Shown: in pieces, positions 48,690 through 59,866 of the stretch
Layout: each line of letters starts with the position of its first letter
How positions within the stretch are numbered: the first letter of the stretch is position 1
Program-made: the position numbers and the translations under genes
The notes under the pieces: generated by a model
Told to the model about the DNA's origin: nothing
What the model saw: the letters and a program-made list of their open reading frames with translations, nothing else
Databases searched by the model: none
Source of the DNA: Phyto melanocephala
Taxonomy: Eukaryota; Arthropoda; Insecta; Diptera; Rhinophoridae
Assembly: GCA_941918925.1 (NCBI GenBank)
Contig: OW799235.1
Coordinates: 104,673,947-104,737,946, forward strand
DNA: 64,000 nt
Direction of reading: 5' to 3'

Positions 48690-51153
48690 AACAAGTAAGA
48701 GCACTATATTCGGCTGTGCCGAATCTTTTATACCCACCACCAATTTTGTGTACATTTAAAGCACAATATTTTTTATTTTGTTACTCATTATGGAATAATC
48801 TTTTTATAATAAAATATGTATCACTTTCTTTGTAGAGGGTGGTTAAATTTTAAGGGCCCATGTTGAAGGTGAACTACAGCTAGTCTTTAAATTTGTTTTC
48901 TGCATTTCATTTGACATTTGTCAATCTCAGACTTACTCAATTTGATCTGTGGAAAGATACGCAAATGAGCAACGCTTTAAAATTATTTAGGTTTTTTATG
49001 AAAATGGGCGTTCAAATCAAAATGCATTTTGTGCACTTCGTAATTATTTTGATCAACATAATCATTCAAATTCATCCACAATCGGGAAAATTTTAAAAAA
49101 TATTTGAATTTCTGCAAAACAGGTCTGTATAAAATGTTAGAAAATCTGTGAATGCCTTCTTAGTTCGTTGAATGGGAACCATTGCTGTTTTTTCCGATAG
49201 TGTGGCAAAAGAGCAGTCAACCTCGACTCATCATCATGCCTAACAATTCAGTATCAACATTGTCATTGCAAATTTGGACCATCAGATAGAGGAGTGGCGC
49301 CAAGGATGGGGGGCCATTTGGCCGATATTTTGTTAAATACATAATTGAACACTACAGATATTATCATTACAAATAGAAATAATAATAATTTCCTAAATAA
49401 TTTGTTTTTTATTTAAATTCAACATCGGCCCTTAAAATTAAACCACCCTTTATAACTTCGATATGCTACTAAAGTGCTTTTGCAAATGTATTCTTTCAAT
49501 GAAAGTGGGCGTTAAAGTAGGCGTGTCAATAAAGTTTCTGCTAATAAATACAACTTAAATATTTCAATATAGTTCTTTATTTTCCCAAAAACTTTGTCAA
49601 TAGAGAAATTACATGAATTTAAGAAAAGCCGTTATATGAGAGGTAGGCGTTATAGTGGGCGTGTCACCTAAACTTTTTGGCACAACAACAACATTGATTA
49701 GAAGGATATACGTAGCAAATTTCCTCATCATACCTCTAGTTTTGTCGGATTTATGAGCTTTAACATTTTATTAACGGTAGATAACGTGAAAAGTGGGCGT
49801 TATAGTAGGCGTGTCAAAGTTATTTTTACGAATGAGTACATTTTAGATGTTTCAATATAGCCTTTTATTATTCCAACATCTTTTTAAATAGAGAAATTAT
49901 ATGAATTTTAGGTAAAACGTTATATGGGAGGTGGGCGTAAAAGTGGGCGTGGCACCTTAATTGTTTTGTACAATAATGACACTGCCTAGGGGGATATACG
50001 TAGCAAATTTGATCATCATACATCAAATTTTGGCGGTTTAATGAGCTTTGAAATTTCATTAACGGTAGATAACGTGAAAAGTGGGCGTTATAGTAGGCGT
50101 GTCGAAGTTATTTTTGCGAATGAGTACATTTTAGATGTTTCAATATAGCCTTTTATTATTCCAACATCTTTTTTAATAGAGAAATTATATGAATTTTAGG
50201 TAAAACCTTATATGGGAGGTGGGCGTAAAAGTGGGCGTGGCACCTTAATTTTTTTGGCACAATAATGACATTGCCAAGGGGGATATACGTGGCAAATTTG
50301 ATCATCATACCTTTAATTTTGGCGGTTTTATGAGCTTTTAAATTTCATTAACGGTAGATAACGTGAAAAGTGGGCGTTATAGTAGGCGTGTCAAAGTTAT
50401 TTCCACGAATGAGTACAACTTAGGTGTTTCAATATAGCCCTTTGTTATTCCAAAATCTTTACTAGTAGAGCAATTATATGAATTTTAGGTAAAACGTTAT
50501 ATGGGAGGTGGGCGTAAAAGTGGGCGTGGCACATTGATTTTCCGTTAAAAAAAGCCTGCCACCAAAAAGCAAAGTGTGCAAAATTTCAGAGTCGTACATC
50601 CAATTGTGTTGCTTTTATGACGTTTTTGTTTTTAAATATACCGAAAAATACACTGTGCGGTATAAATTTTCGTACATATTGATCGATAACTCCTTTCCTA
50701 ATGATTAGATTTAGGTAATTTTTAATGAGAAATATTGTTTTGACTCGAGAAATATATATTCGAAGTTTCATGACTGTCCGTTAATCCGTTTGGACACAAT
50801 ACAATTTTATTCGATGTTTTTAGGACACGGTTTTTTCGACCTACTCTTGCATTCCGAGCTATAACTCACTTCCTAATATTCCGATATAGCCCATTTTCAA
50901 TACCAAACAAACCTTGTCTATAAGAAAGATTCTGGCAAAATTTGAGCCTCCTAGCTTTTTCGGTGCGACCTCTATCGTGCTTTCAACAGACGGACAGACG
51001 GACAGACGGACGGACATAGCTAGATCGTCATCAAATCAAGCCCTGATTCAGAATATATATACTTTATGGGGTCTAAAATGGATATTTCGATGTGTTACAA
51101 ACGGAATGACAAAATGAATATACCCCCACCATTTTTTTGGTGGCGGGTATAAA
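48690..51153 (-). mobile_element. Helentron-like composite, full-length copy D
   Basis: Complete reverse-oriented counterpart of copy A: AACAAGTAAGAGCACTATAT plus the TTCGGCTGTGCCGAA hairpin at the left. A mariner lies at 48835-49450, then 288/289-bp tandem units (phase points 49614, 49903, 50191, 50480), the (GACG)n-type tract near 50990 and the CCACCA...TGGTGG hairpin at 51127-51145. The frames here are non-coding. Confidence 0.82.
48835..49450 (+). mobile_element. Deleted mariner nested in composite copy D
   Basis: Both terminal repeats are present (GAGGGTGGTTAAATTTTAAG and complement) with TA at each side. The N-terminal (ALRNYF-like) and C-terminal (GGHLADIL) transposase relics are the same as at 8.6 kb, on the plus strand here. 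Its outer flank TTCGATATGCTACTAAAG equals that of the other composites in reverse. Confidence 0.8.
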
Positions 51154-51544
51154 AATTGATAATGAATATTTTCAAAATCTGTTAATTACAAAATTTTAGT
51201 TTATAAAACGTTTGGAGGTTTTAGATTTTTTTCTTTTAATATAGGAATTTTATATTCATTTTTGTACTTTAAAAAACTACTTTAAATTTTGATCAAGACA
51301 TTAAAAATGTTGCTTATTATTAATTGTATTTTACTTATTTGCCAATAAGTTATTGCACAAATATTAGTATTTTTACAATTTATTTTCACAAATTTTACCA
51401 CTTTTATACATCTTTGCAACTAACGCACATAAAACTTAATTTATATGTAAACAAACTTTGACATTGTGCTGCTAAAATAAAACGAGAAACAAACAATCAG
51501 CTGGCTTCTTAACATAACCTGATATAAATTCGCCTTTATTTAGC
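51154..51544. repeat. Truncated relative of the 41.1-kb MITE
   Basis: 51310-51535 matches about 41370-41632 (CAATAAGTTATTGCACAAAT, AACAAACTTTGACATTGTGC, CAATCAGCTGGCTTCTTAAC) and ends in CTGATATAAATTCGCCTTT, but the left half is absent. Confidence 0.65.
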
Positions 51545-51752
51545 AAGGCACATTTATTCATCAGGTAGTCTTGTTTCGTCAGCTGCTTATTTTTTCTTCA
51601 CTTACTTTATATTTATGCTGGCAAAGTCTACAGATAAAAAACAAATTTCTCTTCTCTCTCATTTATTTCAAATGTCAAACTTTATATATTAAAAAAATAT
51701 TACCAAAAAAATTCTCTCCGAAATGCAGTTACCTGATGAATTAATATGCCTT
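51545..51752. mobile_element. 208-bp MITE
   Basis: AAGGCACATTTATTCATCAG and complement of AAGGCATATTAATTCATCAG form the ends, each continuing GTA. It directly follows the truncated relative of the 41.1-kb element, whose ends share AAGGC and CAGGT. Confidence 0.7.
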
Positions 51753-53407
51753 GGATTTTAGTTTTTGATTTAATTATTTTGACATATAAAAAATCGCTGT
51801 CGTATTCATTAAAAATATTTAAAGTTTACTGGAAGCTTATTTGAGATATTTCTTTACAAAAACTGTAAAAAAAACCTTTAAAATCCCTAAAATATTTTTT
51901 AAGAATACTTCAGTAAATTTTTATTTTATATTTATGTAGTAATGAAAAAGATATATTTAAAATTACATAATCGCCGTTAAAGGAGTATTTAGTTTAATTG
52001 AATGCAATTAATTAAAAATAACTGTTTTACTAGCAACTTTACAAAAGAAGTTACATTATGATAATACAGTTTCTGTTACGTTTTTACCTTCTCCTGTAAA
52101 GTGACAATTATTTGAGTTAGGGCTTTTTCTACGCGAGACCAACGATATACATATCTAAAAATATTTTAAAAAAATTTTTGCATTAAGTATTTTGTAGTCT
52201 ACATGCCGTTTGCAGATCAAAACAACAAACATTCTAATGTTTAACAACTTTAAACTCAGAATATGTAATAGCTGGCAATTACTGAATTTATTAATATAAA
52301 CTTTTACCTAGTAATTCAATTACACTGGAGAATTTCGATTGCTACAAGTTGTCCAGTGCAATAAATGACCACATTTATCACAAGGACTATGTAGAGTTCT
52401 TCTTTACATTTACGTGACTTTAATTATCTGTCTAAACATGGAAATATGAAAAGTTTATGATTGTATGTACAAGATATAAAAATCAACATCGTGTTAAATT
52501 ATTCAACTAAATATTTAAATGGTAGATGTATGTTATTGATAACGAAACAATTATTGCTTTTAGGCTGCTATTAATTGACACATACCTGCACATAAATGCA
52601 TTTACATTTAATGGAAAAATGGTATGTGAGTATGGTTATACATAAATAATATATACGTACATATGTCACAATCATTTAGCCGTTAATGCTAAAATATAAT
52701 TTATTTACATTTAACACTCATTCGTTTATGTGTTTGTGTATGTTTGTTTCGGAGAATATTAAAAATATTCCAGCCTGACATTTTAATACACCTTAATAAA
52801 CCACTCGTTTTTTTTGTGTGGTCATGTTGTTGTTTTTATTTTGCCTGCAAATGTGTGTGTATTCTTTTAGTTTATTATTTTAATTTACCACTACAAGGTG
52901 CAAAGTTCATCTACGTGTCTGTCACTTGTTGATTTAAATGGCGTCATATAATAGATAAAATTACATTTACTCACTTGTACGTGTACGTTACTGATGTTAT
53001 CCATGTAATTTATCAAGGGTCAGAATATTTAATAAAATTAGCAATAATTAAACGTAATATTTAACTTGTGGAGCAAAGTTTTACAACACTCACAGACATT
53101 TATTGTGTGAATGTGAATAAGTAAGTTGTTATATGAGCAATTAACGTTAACCATTGTATCGCCAACATAAATAGTTGTAAACCCTGTCAACATGAGTCTG
53201 TAGGGCAAATGGAAAATCGTTTCAAATACTTTATAAATAGTAAAATAAACAATCAATCACCCAAATATTTTCATCTTATGAACCATGAAGACTGATATAA
53301 ATATAAATATAAATGCCATATAATTGTTTTTCAACCATTCATTGACTTAAACAAAGGAGGTCTACCTTGAAAATATATGAACAGTAACATTTTAATATAT
53401 ATGTATA
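51753..53407. other. AT-rich DNA with small MITE relics
   Basis: 51796-51860 (CTGTCGTATTCATTAAAAAT...) is a decayed relative of the MITE at 57485. 51990-52135 ends like the MITE at 25614. No phosphodiesterase exon was recognised. Confidence 0.4.
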
Positions 53408-54075
53408 AATGGTGATTTTTTAAGAGCTATAGTAAAGTTAAAAAAAGCACATAAAATTCAGAAAAATTCCTGAAATCTTTATTTGAATCGATAGTACGGT
53501 CCATAGAATTTAATGTTTGGAGATTATTTCATGCAAATGTTGACTGTGACTGCGCCTCAAATGTTCCATCCGCTTAGTCCAATTTTGGCATACTCTTTCC
53601 AACATTTCGGCCGGTATCTCATGAATAAATGCTTCAATGTTGCCTTCCAATGCGTCAATTGAAGCGGGCATGTGTGTATAGATATGAGCTTTAACATAGC
53701 CCCACAAAAAAAAAACTAAAGGTGTTAAATCGCACGATCTAGGATTTCTGGATGCATTGGTAGCTCTTGCAGTGCTTCTGGCTGATCTTCACACCAAAAT
53801 CGACAATTCTGTTTATTAACGTACCCATTGAGCCAAAAATGAGCTTCGTCGCTGAGCACAATTTTTCGATAAGAAGCGCGCGATGAACTTTCTTAACTGA
53901 GCACGCATTTTGATAATAAAATTCAATAATTTGCAAGCGTTGTTCGTCTGTAAGACGATTCATGGTTAAATTATAGACCAAACTGAAGATGTTTGACAGT
54001 GACACAAAACACGAAACGTGCGTCAGCTGTTTAACCCAGTGCTGCCAAAAAGATAATAGCTAAAAAATCGCCCTT
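53408..54075 (-). mobile_element. Internally deleted mariner, 668 bp
   Basis: Terminal repeats AATGGTGATTTTTTAAGAGC and AAGGGCGATTTTTTAGC (complement) lie between TATA/TA. Minus strand from 53963: MNRLTDEQRLQIIEFYYQNA (N-terminal HTH). After a deletion and a frame change comes KIVLSDEAHFWLNGYVNKQN (first catalytic D), then a further change into DLTPL-FFLWGYVKA and the C-terminus ENIEAFIHEIP ... HLHEIISKH. The second D block (FQQDGATCH) and the third catalytic position are missing, so it cannot encode an active enzyme. Confidence 0.85.
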
Positions 54076-54278
54076 TATAAGCATGTATGTTGCTAATATA
54101 CACACTAATTGCACTGGTTCCTCTAAAGGGCCCAACTCAGAATTTTTCAGTATTCACTTCTTGCAAGAAAACCATATATTAACAATGCTCATATATTTCT
54201 TTTGCATAAATCTTATACCATTTCACCAATAATTTCCTGGATATATATATATATATATCACATGGATCTGAGACAAAT

Positions 54279-56180
54279 ACAGGGTGGGCGTTAAGTCACC
54301 ATAGGAACTAAAATTCAACAACTTAATCGATTTTATATTTACTTTGTTCAGATAATATAAATAACTCCTGGATAGTAACGAATGGAAGATTTACAACTAA
54401 ACAAAGAAAACTACCAACAATTTTGTATATTTAAATCAGCCATTATTTTAACGCAAAGAGCAACACGTCGACATTTTAAAATCAGAATGTTTTCCTCTGA
54501 AGCAATGATCCGTTTCTTAATTCATTGCCACCCCTAACATGTCACCGTAAAAGATGAACCTCAAAATAAAGTGTAGAGCTAAGTGTTAATAAAACACTAG
54601 AAACATTACCAGAAGGCGTATGTACGTTGTTCTCTATTAGGTCTATAGTAGAATGTAGTATTATATCTGAAAATATCATTGGATCTTACTTATTCGAAAA
54701 TTAAGATGTAAGTGCCATAACCGAATAACGGAGCGATACATTTTTATGATAAAATATTTTTATATCCTGTTTTTAAAAATAAATCTAAGATGTGGGTTAA
54801 GCAGGTCGGAGCTATTTATGCAATTGCACTTATAAGTCAAATTTTTGGAGACCGAACCGCTATTTTATCGAGGGCTTTTTACACATGTAAAAAAGTTTGG
54901 AACAATCCCTTAACTCCAACAGTCCTTTAACATAATTTTTACAGAAGTTCGAGCGCTGTAGGAAAAAATTTTTGAAAATGCAAAAAATACTCTAAAACAA
55001 CCACATAGCCACAACGGTGAAAACGAAGATAATTTTAGTGACATTATCTTCTATAATATGTGTAAACATGTCCGTTTCTTATATTTAATGATCTGAAAAA
55101 ATATTAAAAAAAATATCTGAATAAACAATATCAAATTATACTGGAAAGCTAATCATAAAGGTCAACACCTAAAAAGTGATTTCTTTTGCAGAACTGAACA
55201 AAATTTTATCATAAGATTATAGATAACTTATAGCACGAGAACACTTAATAATGAAATAATATTAAAATACTTATTTTTTTCATTCCTTATTTTATGTTTA
55301 AAAATCTAATCCGTCATTACAGAAAGAATGCAAGTTTAGTGTAAACTTTGAAGGATTTTCAGTCAAGAAGGTGCACCTAATGTGTCAAATAGGTCGGTTA
55401 TATGCAGTAAGATAACTGGGCGTCAATATATTAGTCGGTCTTTTGAAAGCATTGCTTTTTTAAATTAGAGTGTATCACCAAATACCCGGCAACATTAATT
55501 CGACATAGTTTTAAACAACTTAAAACTTCAAGAAGCACTACGCAGCGAATTTTGATGAAAGACCTTAATGCGTACAAAATTTAGCTTACTCAGAACCTTA
55601 AGCCAGCATGGAAAACGTCGGAAATTTGCAAAATGGGTAATGGATTCAAAAGAAGACAATGCCAGTTTTCAAAAAAAATATCTGGTGCGAATTTTGGTCA
55701 GGAGGTGTGTTTGGACCTTACTGTTTTGTACATGAGCCAGAAATTGCTATGACTTTTAATGGCACTCGTTACAGGAACATGATAACTGAAATCTCGTAGC
55801 CTTAACTGGTCGGAATAGACCCTGACGAATAGTGGTCTAAGGAAGACAGCGGCAACTCCCACAAATCACCTGACACAATCCATTTATTGCAGAAATGTTT
55901 TACAGAACGAATTTTATTAAGAAATTTTGAGGATAGTTGGTCATCTAGATTAAATAATTTAACGTTGTGCAATTATTTTCTTATTGGGTTTTGTGAAATC
56001 CGGGGCATTTGCGAAGAAAACAGAAATTGTTCTGTGATCAAAGCGGAGAGACAATGCATCGTCGGTGAGATATGGCCCTATCCCTGTGAAAAAGCCAATA
56101 AACATTTTATAAAAATAGTAATGGCTTGTCGCCAGAGCTCTGGGGGCTGTTTGGCTGATGCATTATTTCATACTTAATCG
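54279..56180 (+). pseudogene. Degraded mariner-like transposon
   Basis: It opens with TACAGGGTGGGCGTTAAGTC, the same type of terminus as the MITE at 32526. Transposase relics follow on the plus strand in several frames. About 55680-55790 reads FWSGGVFGPYCF...MTFNGTRYRNMI. 55870-56175 reads KSPDTIHLLQKCFTERILLR NFEDSWSSR-NNLTLCNYFLIGF (equivalent of the WPPRScDLTP-DyFLWG block), ending GGCLADALFHT. Many stops. The right terminus is not identified, and it could be two overlapping insertions. Confidence 0.7.
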
Positions 56181-56769
56181 AAACATATCTTTTGTGCAAT
56201 CCAAATAAAAAATCAAAACTATTAAAAAAATCGCGCCTTTATTTAAAATTAAGTTCATACTGAGACACCCCTTTGCATTCTTAATGTACATATGCATGTA
56301 GGTATAGTAACAATATGTTTCATTTAAAATAAGTCTAAGTGTTTTATCATGTTTTATTATATATTTAATACAAATATATGCATGTCCGAAAATGCAATTA
56401 TATTAAGGGCGTCAATGTTTTGTTAACTAACTTCGATTTTTTCATATTTTTTTTACATGTTTTCAAAACTTTTTTCTATTATTTACTTTTAATTATTTGA
56501 CTATATAATTAGCTAAACGTTGATGAAACATTAAACCAACACGAAAAAAATTTGTTAAAACAAAATTGCAATTAAAAAGTAATTTTTAAGTTCTAGAATA
56601 TTTATACATTTCTTCAAAGAAAACCAAAAACCTTTACATGCAATGATATTTTTTATTCTCTATAAAAATACACAAATATATTTCTAATTACAATGTTATG
56701 TAATAAGTTATACCAATGTTACTAATTATGTTGTAACGAAAAAATTACTATAATATTTTATGTTCACAT
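56181..56769. other. AT-rich DNA, includes ILP gene 2 3' region
   Basis: No coding evidence; presumably holds the 3' UTR of the ILP gene at 56770-57162. Confidence 0.45.
56651..56656 (-). terminator. Possible polyadenylation signal of ILP gene 2
   Basis: AATAAA on the minus strand about 115 nt after the stop codon. Other AT-rich matches are nearby. Confidence 0.35.
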
Positions 56770-57162
56770 TTAAAGGCAATAATATTTCAATTCCGATATA
56801 GTACATCCTTTTAGTCGGCAACATTCATCATAAATACCCAAGAGATTATAACGGCGTCGTCGAGTCTTTGTTAACCAATTTACATCTTTATAATCGAAAT
56901 CACTAAACAGAAAGTTTTTAGGCTGCTTTATTAGAAATACATTGGAATCTTAAAAAAAGTATGCATGTAAAAATATAATACTATGCTAAGCACCAATTTC
57001 AAATATAGAGTTACCAGACTTCTTTACAGGCAAACCATTGACTTCTCCATTGCATACAAGAGCTACAACTTCATTTATAGCTTGGCCACACAAACGTGGG
57101 GCTACATCGCCAGCAATTGTTGAAGATATTATTAAGAACAATGCTAAATAAATAAGTTTCAT
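56770..57162 (-). CDS. Insulin-like peptide precursor 2 (two exons)
   Basis: Join of minus-strand exons 57015-57162 and 56948-56770, with a 66-nt intron at 56949-57014. The spliced product is 108 aa. It has a signal peptide (1-17, MKLIYLALFLIISSTIA) and a B chain, RLCGQAINEVVALVCNGE, with Cys25 and Cys37 (11 between) and Gly26. Residue 49 is again ...KKS at a phase-1 junction, exactly as in the neighbouring ILP. The acceptor lies behind a T-tract (cttttttt-aag). The C peptide ends in TKTRRRR (79-82). The A chain is NLLGIYDECCRLKGCTISEL then KYYC. Cys92-93 and Cys98 are separated by four residues rather than the usual three; the final spacing x8 to Cys107 is normal. Both exons are fully open and both splice sites are canonical, so it is probably functional rather than a pseudogene. 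Confidence 0.88.
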
Positions 57163-57235
57163 GTTGTATAACTAAAAACGTATTTTACAGTGCAAATTAT
57201 TTGGGATACTGCAAATAGCTGTTAAAAATATATTG

Positions 57236-57244
57236 TTTTTATAG
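57236..57244 (-). promoter_or_regulatory. TATA box of insulin-like peptide gene 2
   Basis: Minus strand CTATAAAAA about 75 nt upstream of the start codon at 57162, predicting a 5' UTR of about 45 nt. It parallels the box of the neighbouring paralogue. Confidence 0.55.
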
Positions 57245-57484
57245 CCTTAAATCTCAATGTGTGCTAATATGGCAAGTGGTAGTGTGACTAAGAAGCAAAT
57301 TTATTACAAACATTAAAAGACATCTAATTTTTTTAGTTTAAGATTTTCTACCTTTGACTCACACTCTGCACATATTTTTGACAGTAACGTAAATGAAAAT
57401 ATATGTGTGGTTAGGGGAAATTTAAATATGAACTTTAGTGAACTTTTAAAAGCAGCTTGTGCAAATTTCTTATATATAAACTGA

Positions 57485-57621
57485 CTGCCGTATTCATAAA
57501 ATATATTCTAGGTTTATTAAAGGCTTATTTGAAAGATGTTGTACAGAAATTTGTCAAATAAGCAGATGTTGTATAGAAAATGATCAAATAAGGCTGATAT
57601 ATTTTTTTATGAATACGGCAG
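57485..57621. mobile_element. 137-bp MITE upstream of ILP gene 2
   Basis: Perfect ends CTGCCGTATTCATAAAA and TTTTATGAATACGGCAG. It lies about 240 bp upstream of the ILP2 TATA box. A decayed relative is at 51796-51860. Confidence 0.7.
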
Positions 57622-57694
57622 TAGATATGTTTTTGGTTCCTAATATGTCGACATAATACTTTTGGTATATCTAATTCATAAATAACTTTAGAAT

Positions 57695-57696
<2 letters not shown>

Positions 57697-57787
<91 letters not shown>
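57697..57787. repeat. (AAT)n microsatellite
   Basis: About 90 bp of nearly uninterrupted AAT/ATA triplets with one GTA interruption. Confidence 0.95.
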
Positions 57788-58012
57788 GGAATCGAAAAAC
57801 ATAACATGAAAATTTATTAAAAATTTTAGAAAATAAAAACCTATAATAAAATCATATGATAAAAAATACAAATTTTATAATTTAGAGAAAATTAACACTG
57901 AACAAATTTTAATAAACTAACACATTCTTAATCCTGAAAGTTTATTTTGAGAGAAGTGTGACTGAATAAAATTTTTAAAATAATTTTTTGGACATTAGAG
58001 TTTTGATGTACA

Positions 58013-58290
58013 TACATGGGGGTCAATTAATTATGTTACTCTGTTTGTAACACATTGAAATATTTATTTATGATCCCATACAGTGTATATTTGCTCTGTC
58101 TTGGATACATTTAAGGACGATCTGGGTATATCCGTCCGTCTGTCCGCTAAAGTGCAATAGAGCTTAAAGAGAAAATGTTAGAGGAAATGAAATTTTGCCA
58201 GAATATTTCCTATATATTACAAATCTTTAGTATTACAAATGGATAAAATCAGTTCTTTAACCGAATATAGTTGTCCTACTTGTTTTTTTT
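58013..58290 (+). repeat. Decayed Helentron-like fragment, copy F
   Basis: CTGTTTGTAACACATTGAAA, GATCCCATACAGTGTATAT, CCGTCCGTCTGTCCG and a terminal CCGAATATAGTTGTCCTACT are recognisable, but the interior is shortened to under 300 bp. Confidence 0.65.
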
Positions 58291-58418
58291 TTCTTTTTTT
58301 AAGGGCACTACATAAAGCTGTGCCAATTTTTTGATACCAACTGCCATGTTGATCTTTTATATCACAAAATTTAATATTTTTTTAATAACTCTACTTGCTA
58401 TTCAAAAATTTCTTTATA

Positions 58419-58967
58419 AAGGGTCCGCCATCTAACGTTTTTTTTTCAACTAGTGCTTATTTCGTGAACTATAACAATTAGCTCATGTCTGATTTGACAG
58501 ATAATTAGTTTTATCCTTCCGCTAAACGAATATGGTTGTGTATATGCTTGAACAACGCTGGGAAATATTGCGACATTCCTTTGGCTAATTTTGCCAAACA
58601 AATCATCTTTTCAGATGAAGCTCATTTTGAACTTGGCGGGTATTTAAACAAGCAAAATTACCGCATTTGGGGCACAGAAAACCCGCACGTATACACTGAA
58701 AGACCGATGCACCCAAAACGAGTCACTGCTTGGTACGGATTTTGATCCAGAGGCATAATTGGGCCATTTTTCTTCGAAAATGAGCAAGGAGTGGCCGTAG
58801 TCAATGGCGATCGTTATTGGGCCATTTTAAATGAATTTTTGTTCACAAAAATTGAAGAGGAGGATATTGGCAACATTCGGTTTCAACAGGACGGCGCTAC
58901 GTGCCACACAGCCGAAGCTTCACTTTTTTTATAGCATTTAAAAAAAAAAGTTATTTGATGGACCCTT
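58419..58967 (+). mobile_element. Internally deleted mariner, 549 bp
   Basis: Terminal repeats AAGGGTCCGCCATCTAACG and AAGGGTCCATCAAATAAC (complement) sit between TA dinucleotides. The plus strand encodes KQIIFSDEAHFELGGYLNKQ (first D), RIWGTENPHVYTERPMHPKR and VTAWYGF, one stop (TGA for Trp). It continues GIIGPFFFENEQG and IRFQQDGATCHTAEAS (second D), then the frame ends. The N-terminal DNA-binding part and the third catalytic residue are gone. Different family from those at 8.6 and 53.4 kb. Confidence 0.85.
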
Positions 58968-59866
58968 TAAAATATAAACAATGAAAAATAACTGCTTCTG
59001 TATTTTTCCTAAAACTTGCATACAAAAATCGATTTTCTCAGTTTCTATACAACCGGGAGAGAGTCATTATATGTATGTGCATGACGGTGTAGGATATTTT
59101 CAGAATATAGCTCTTTCGCATGTTTTGCATATTTCGTGTTCATAGTTAATTGGATTTACTCTTAATTTGAGAAATATTTTTTCGGATTCAGCGATTTAAA
59201 GCAATACATAAAACATTGTGGAAACCAGGAATGTTGTTCGGGTTCAGCTAGTGTTTAAAAAATTAAATGGAAACTCCAGAAAAGAAACTTTTTTTCTACT
59301 AAATAACTTTAAAAAACATGAAGTGTTTTCTTTTTAATAAAAACCTTAAAATATTTACAACATTAAAAAAAATTTTCCTAAAACAAACAATATTCACACG
59401 ATTTTTTAAAGGTTTTTTAAGGAGATGTGACAAAATTATTACTGCATGAGTATCGCCTTGTAATCTTACTACAAAAGAAAGTTATATACTTAAAACTTTA
59501 CTATATGCTGTAGCTTTACATCCTGTTTCCTTTGGAATAAGAAAATGCAAAGAAAGATTCAAATGAAATATTAACATTTTTATTTCGGTTTATCTCTTTT
59601 TTAAATACCAGTTGTGTATATAGATTTTATACTAACGTACAAATAAACTCATTTTTATTAGGCAGTAAACTCACGCGAAAAGCATTTTATTTAAGCGTAA
59701 ATTAAATTATTTTTCATACAAAACATTTGTTAACAAAATTTATATATTTTTTATACGTTTCATATACATATAATTACAAAAAAGTATATATACAATTCTA
59801 AAAGTAAAAACATTTGCTGATCATTGTCGCTTAAAAATTCAAGTCAAATTCAATAGTCTATCGCAT
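58968..59866. other. AT-rich spacer and ILP gene 1 3' region
   Basis: No coding evidence. The last few hundred bases probably include the ILP1 3' UTR. Confidence 0.45.
59686..59691 (-). terminator. Possible polyadenylation signal of ILP gene 1
   Basis: AATAAA on the minus strand about 175 nt after the stop codon. The region is AT-rich, so chance matches are expected. Confidence 0.35.

Noticed and set aside
48893..49096. Open frames within the nested mariners (also 8935-9120, 63010-63204)
   Set aside because: They are out-of-frame or antisense readings of the deleted mariner transposase ends.
50914..51117. 67-residue frame with STDGQTDRRTD
   Set aside because: Same explanation: translation of the (GTCY)n region of the composite element.
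52850..52930. Candidate C-terminal exon of the phosphodiesterase after a TTTTAG acceptor
   Set aside because: The phase-2 continuation meets a stop codon within a few residues and shows no cysteine pattern.
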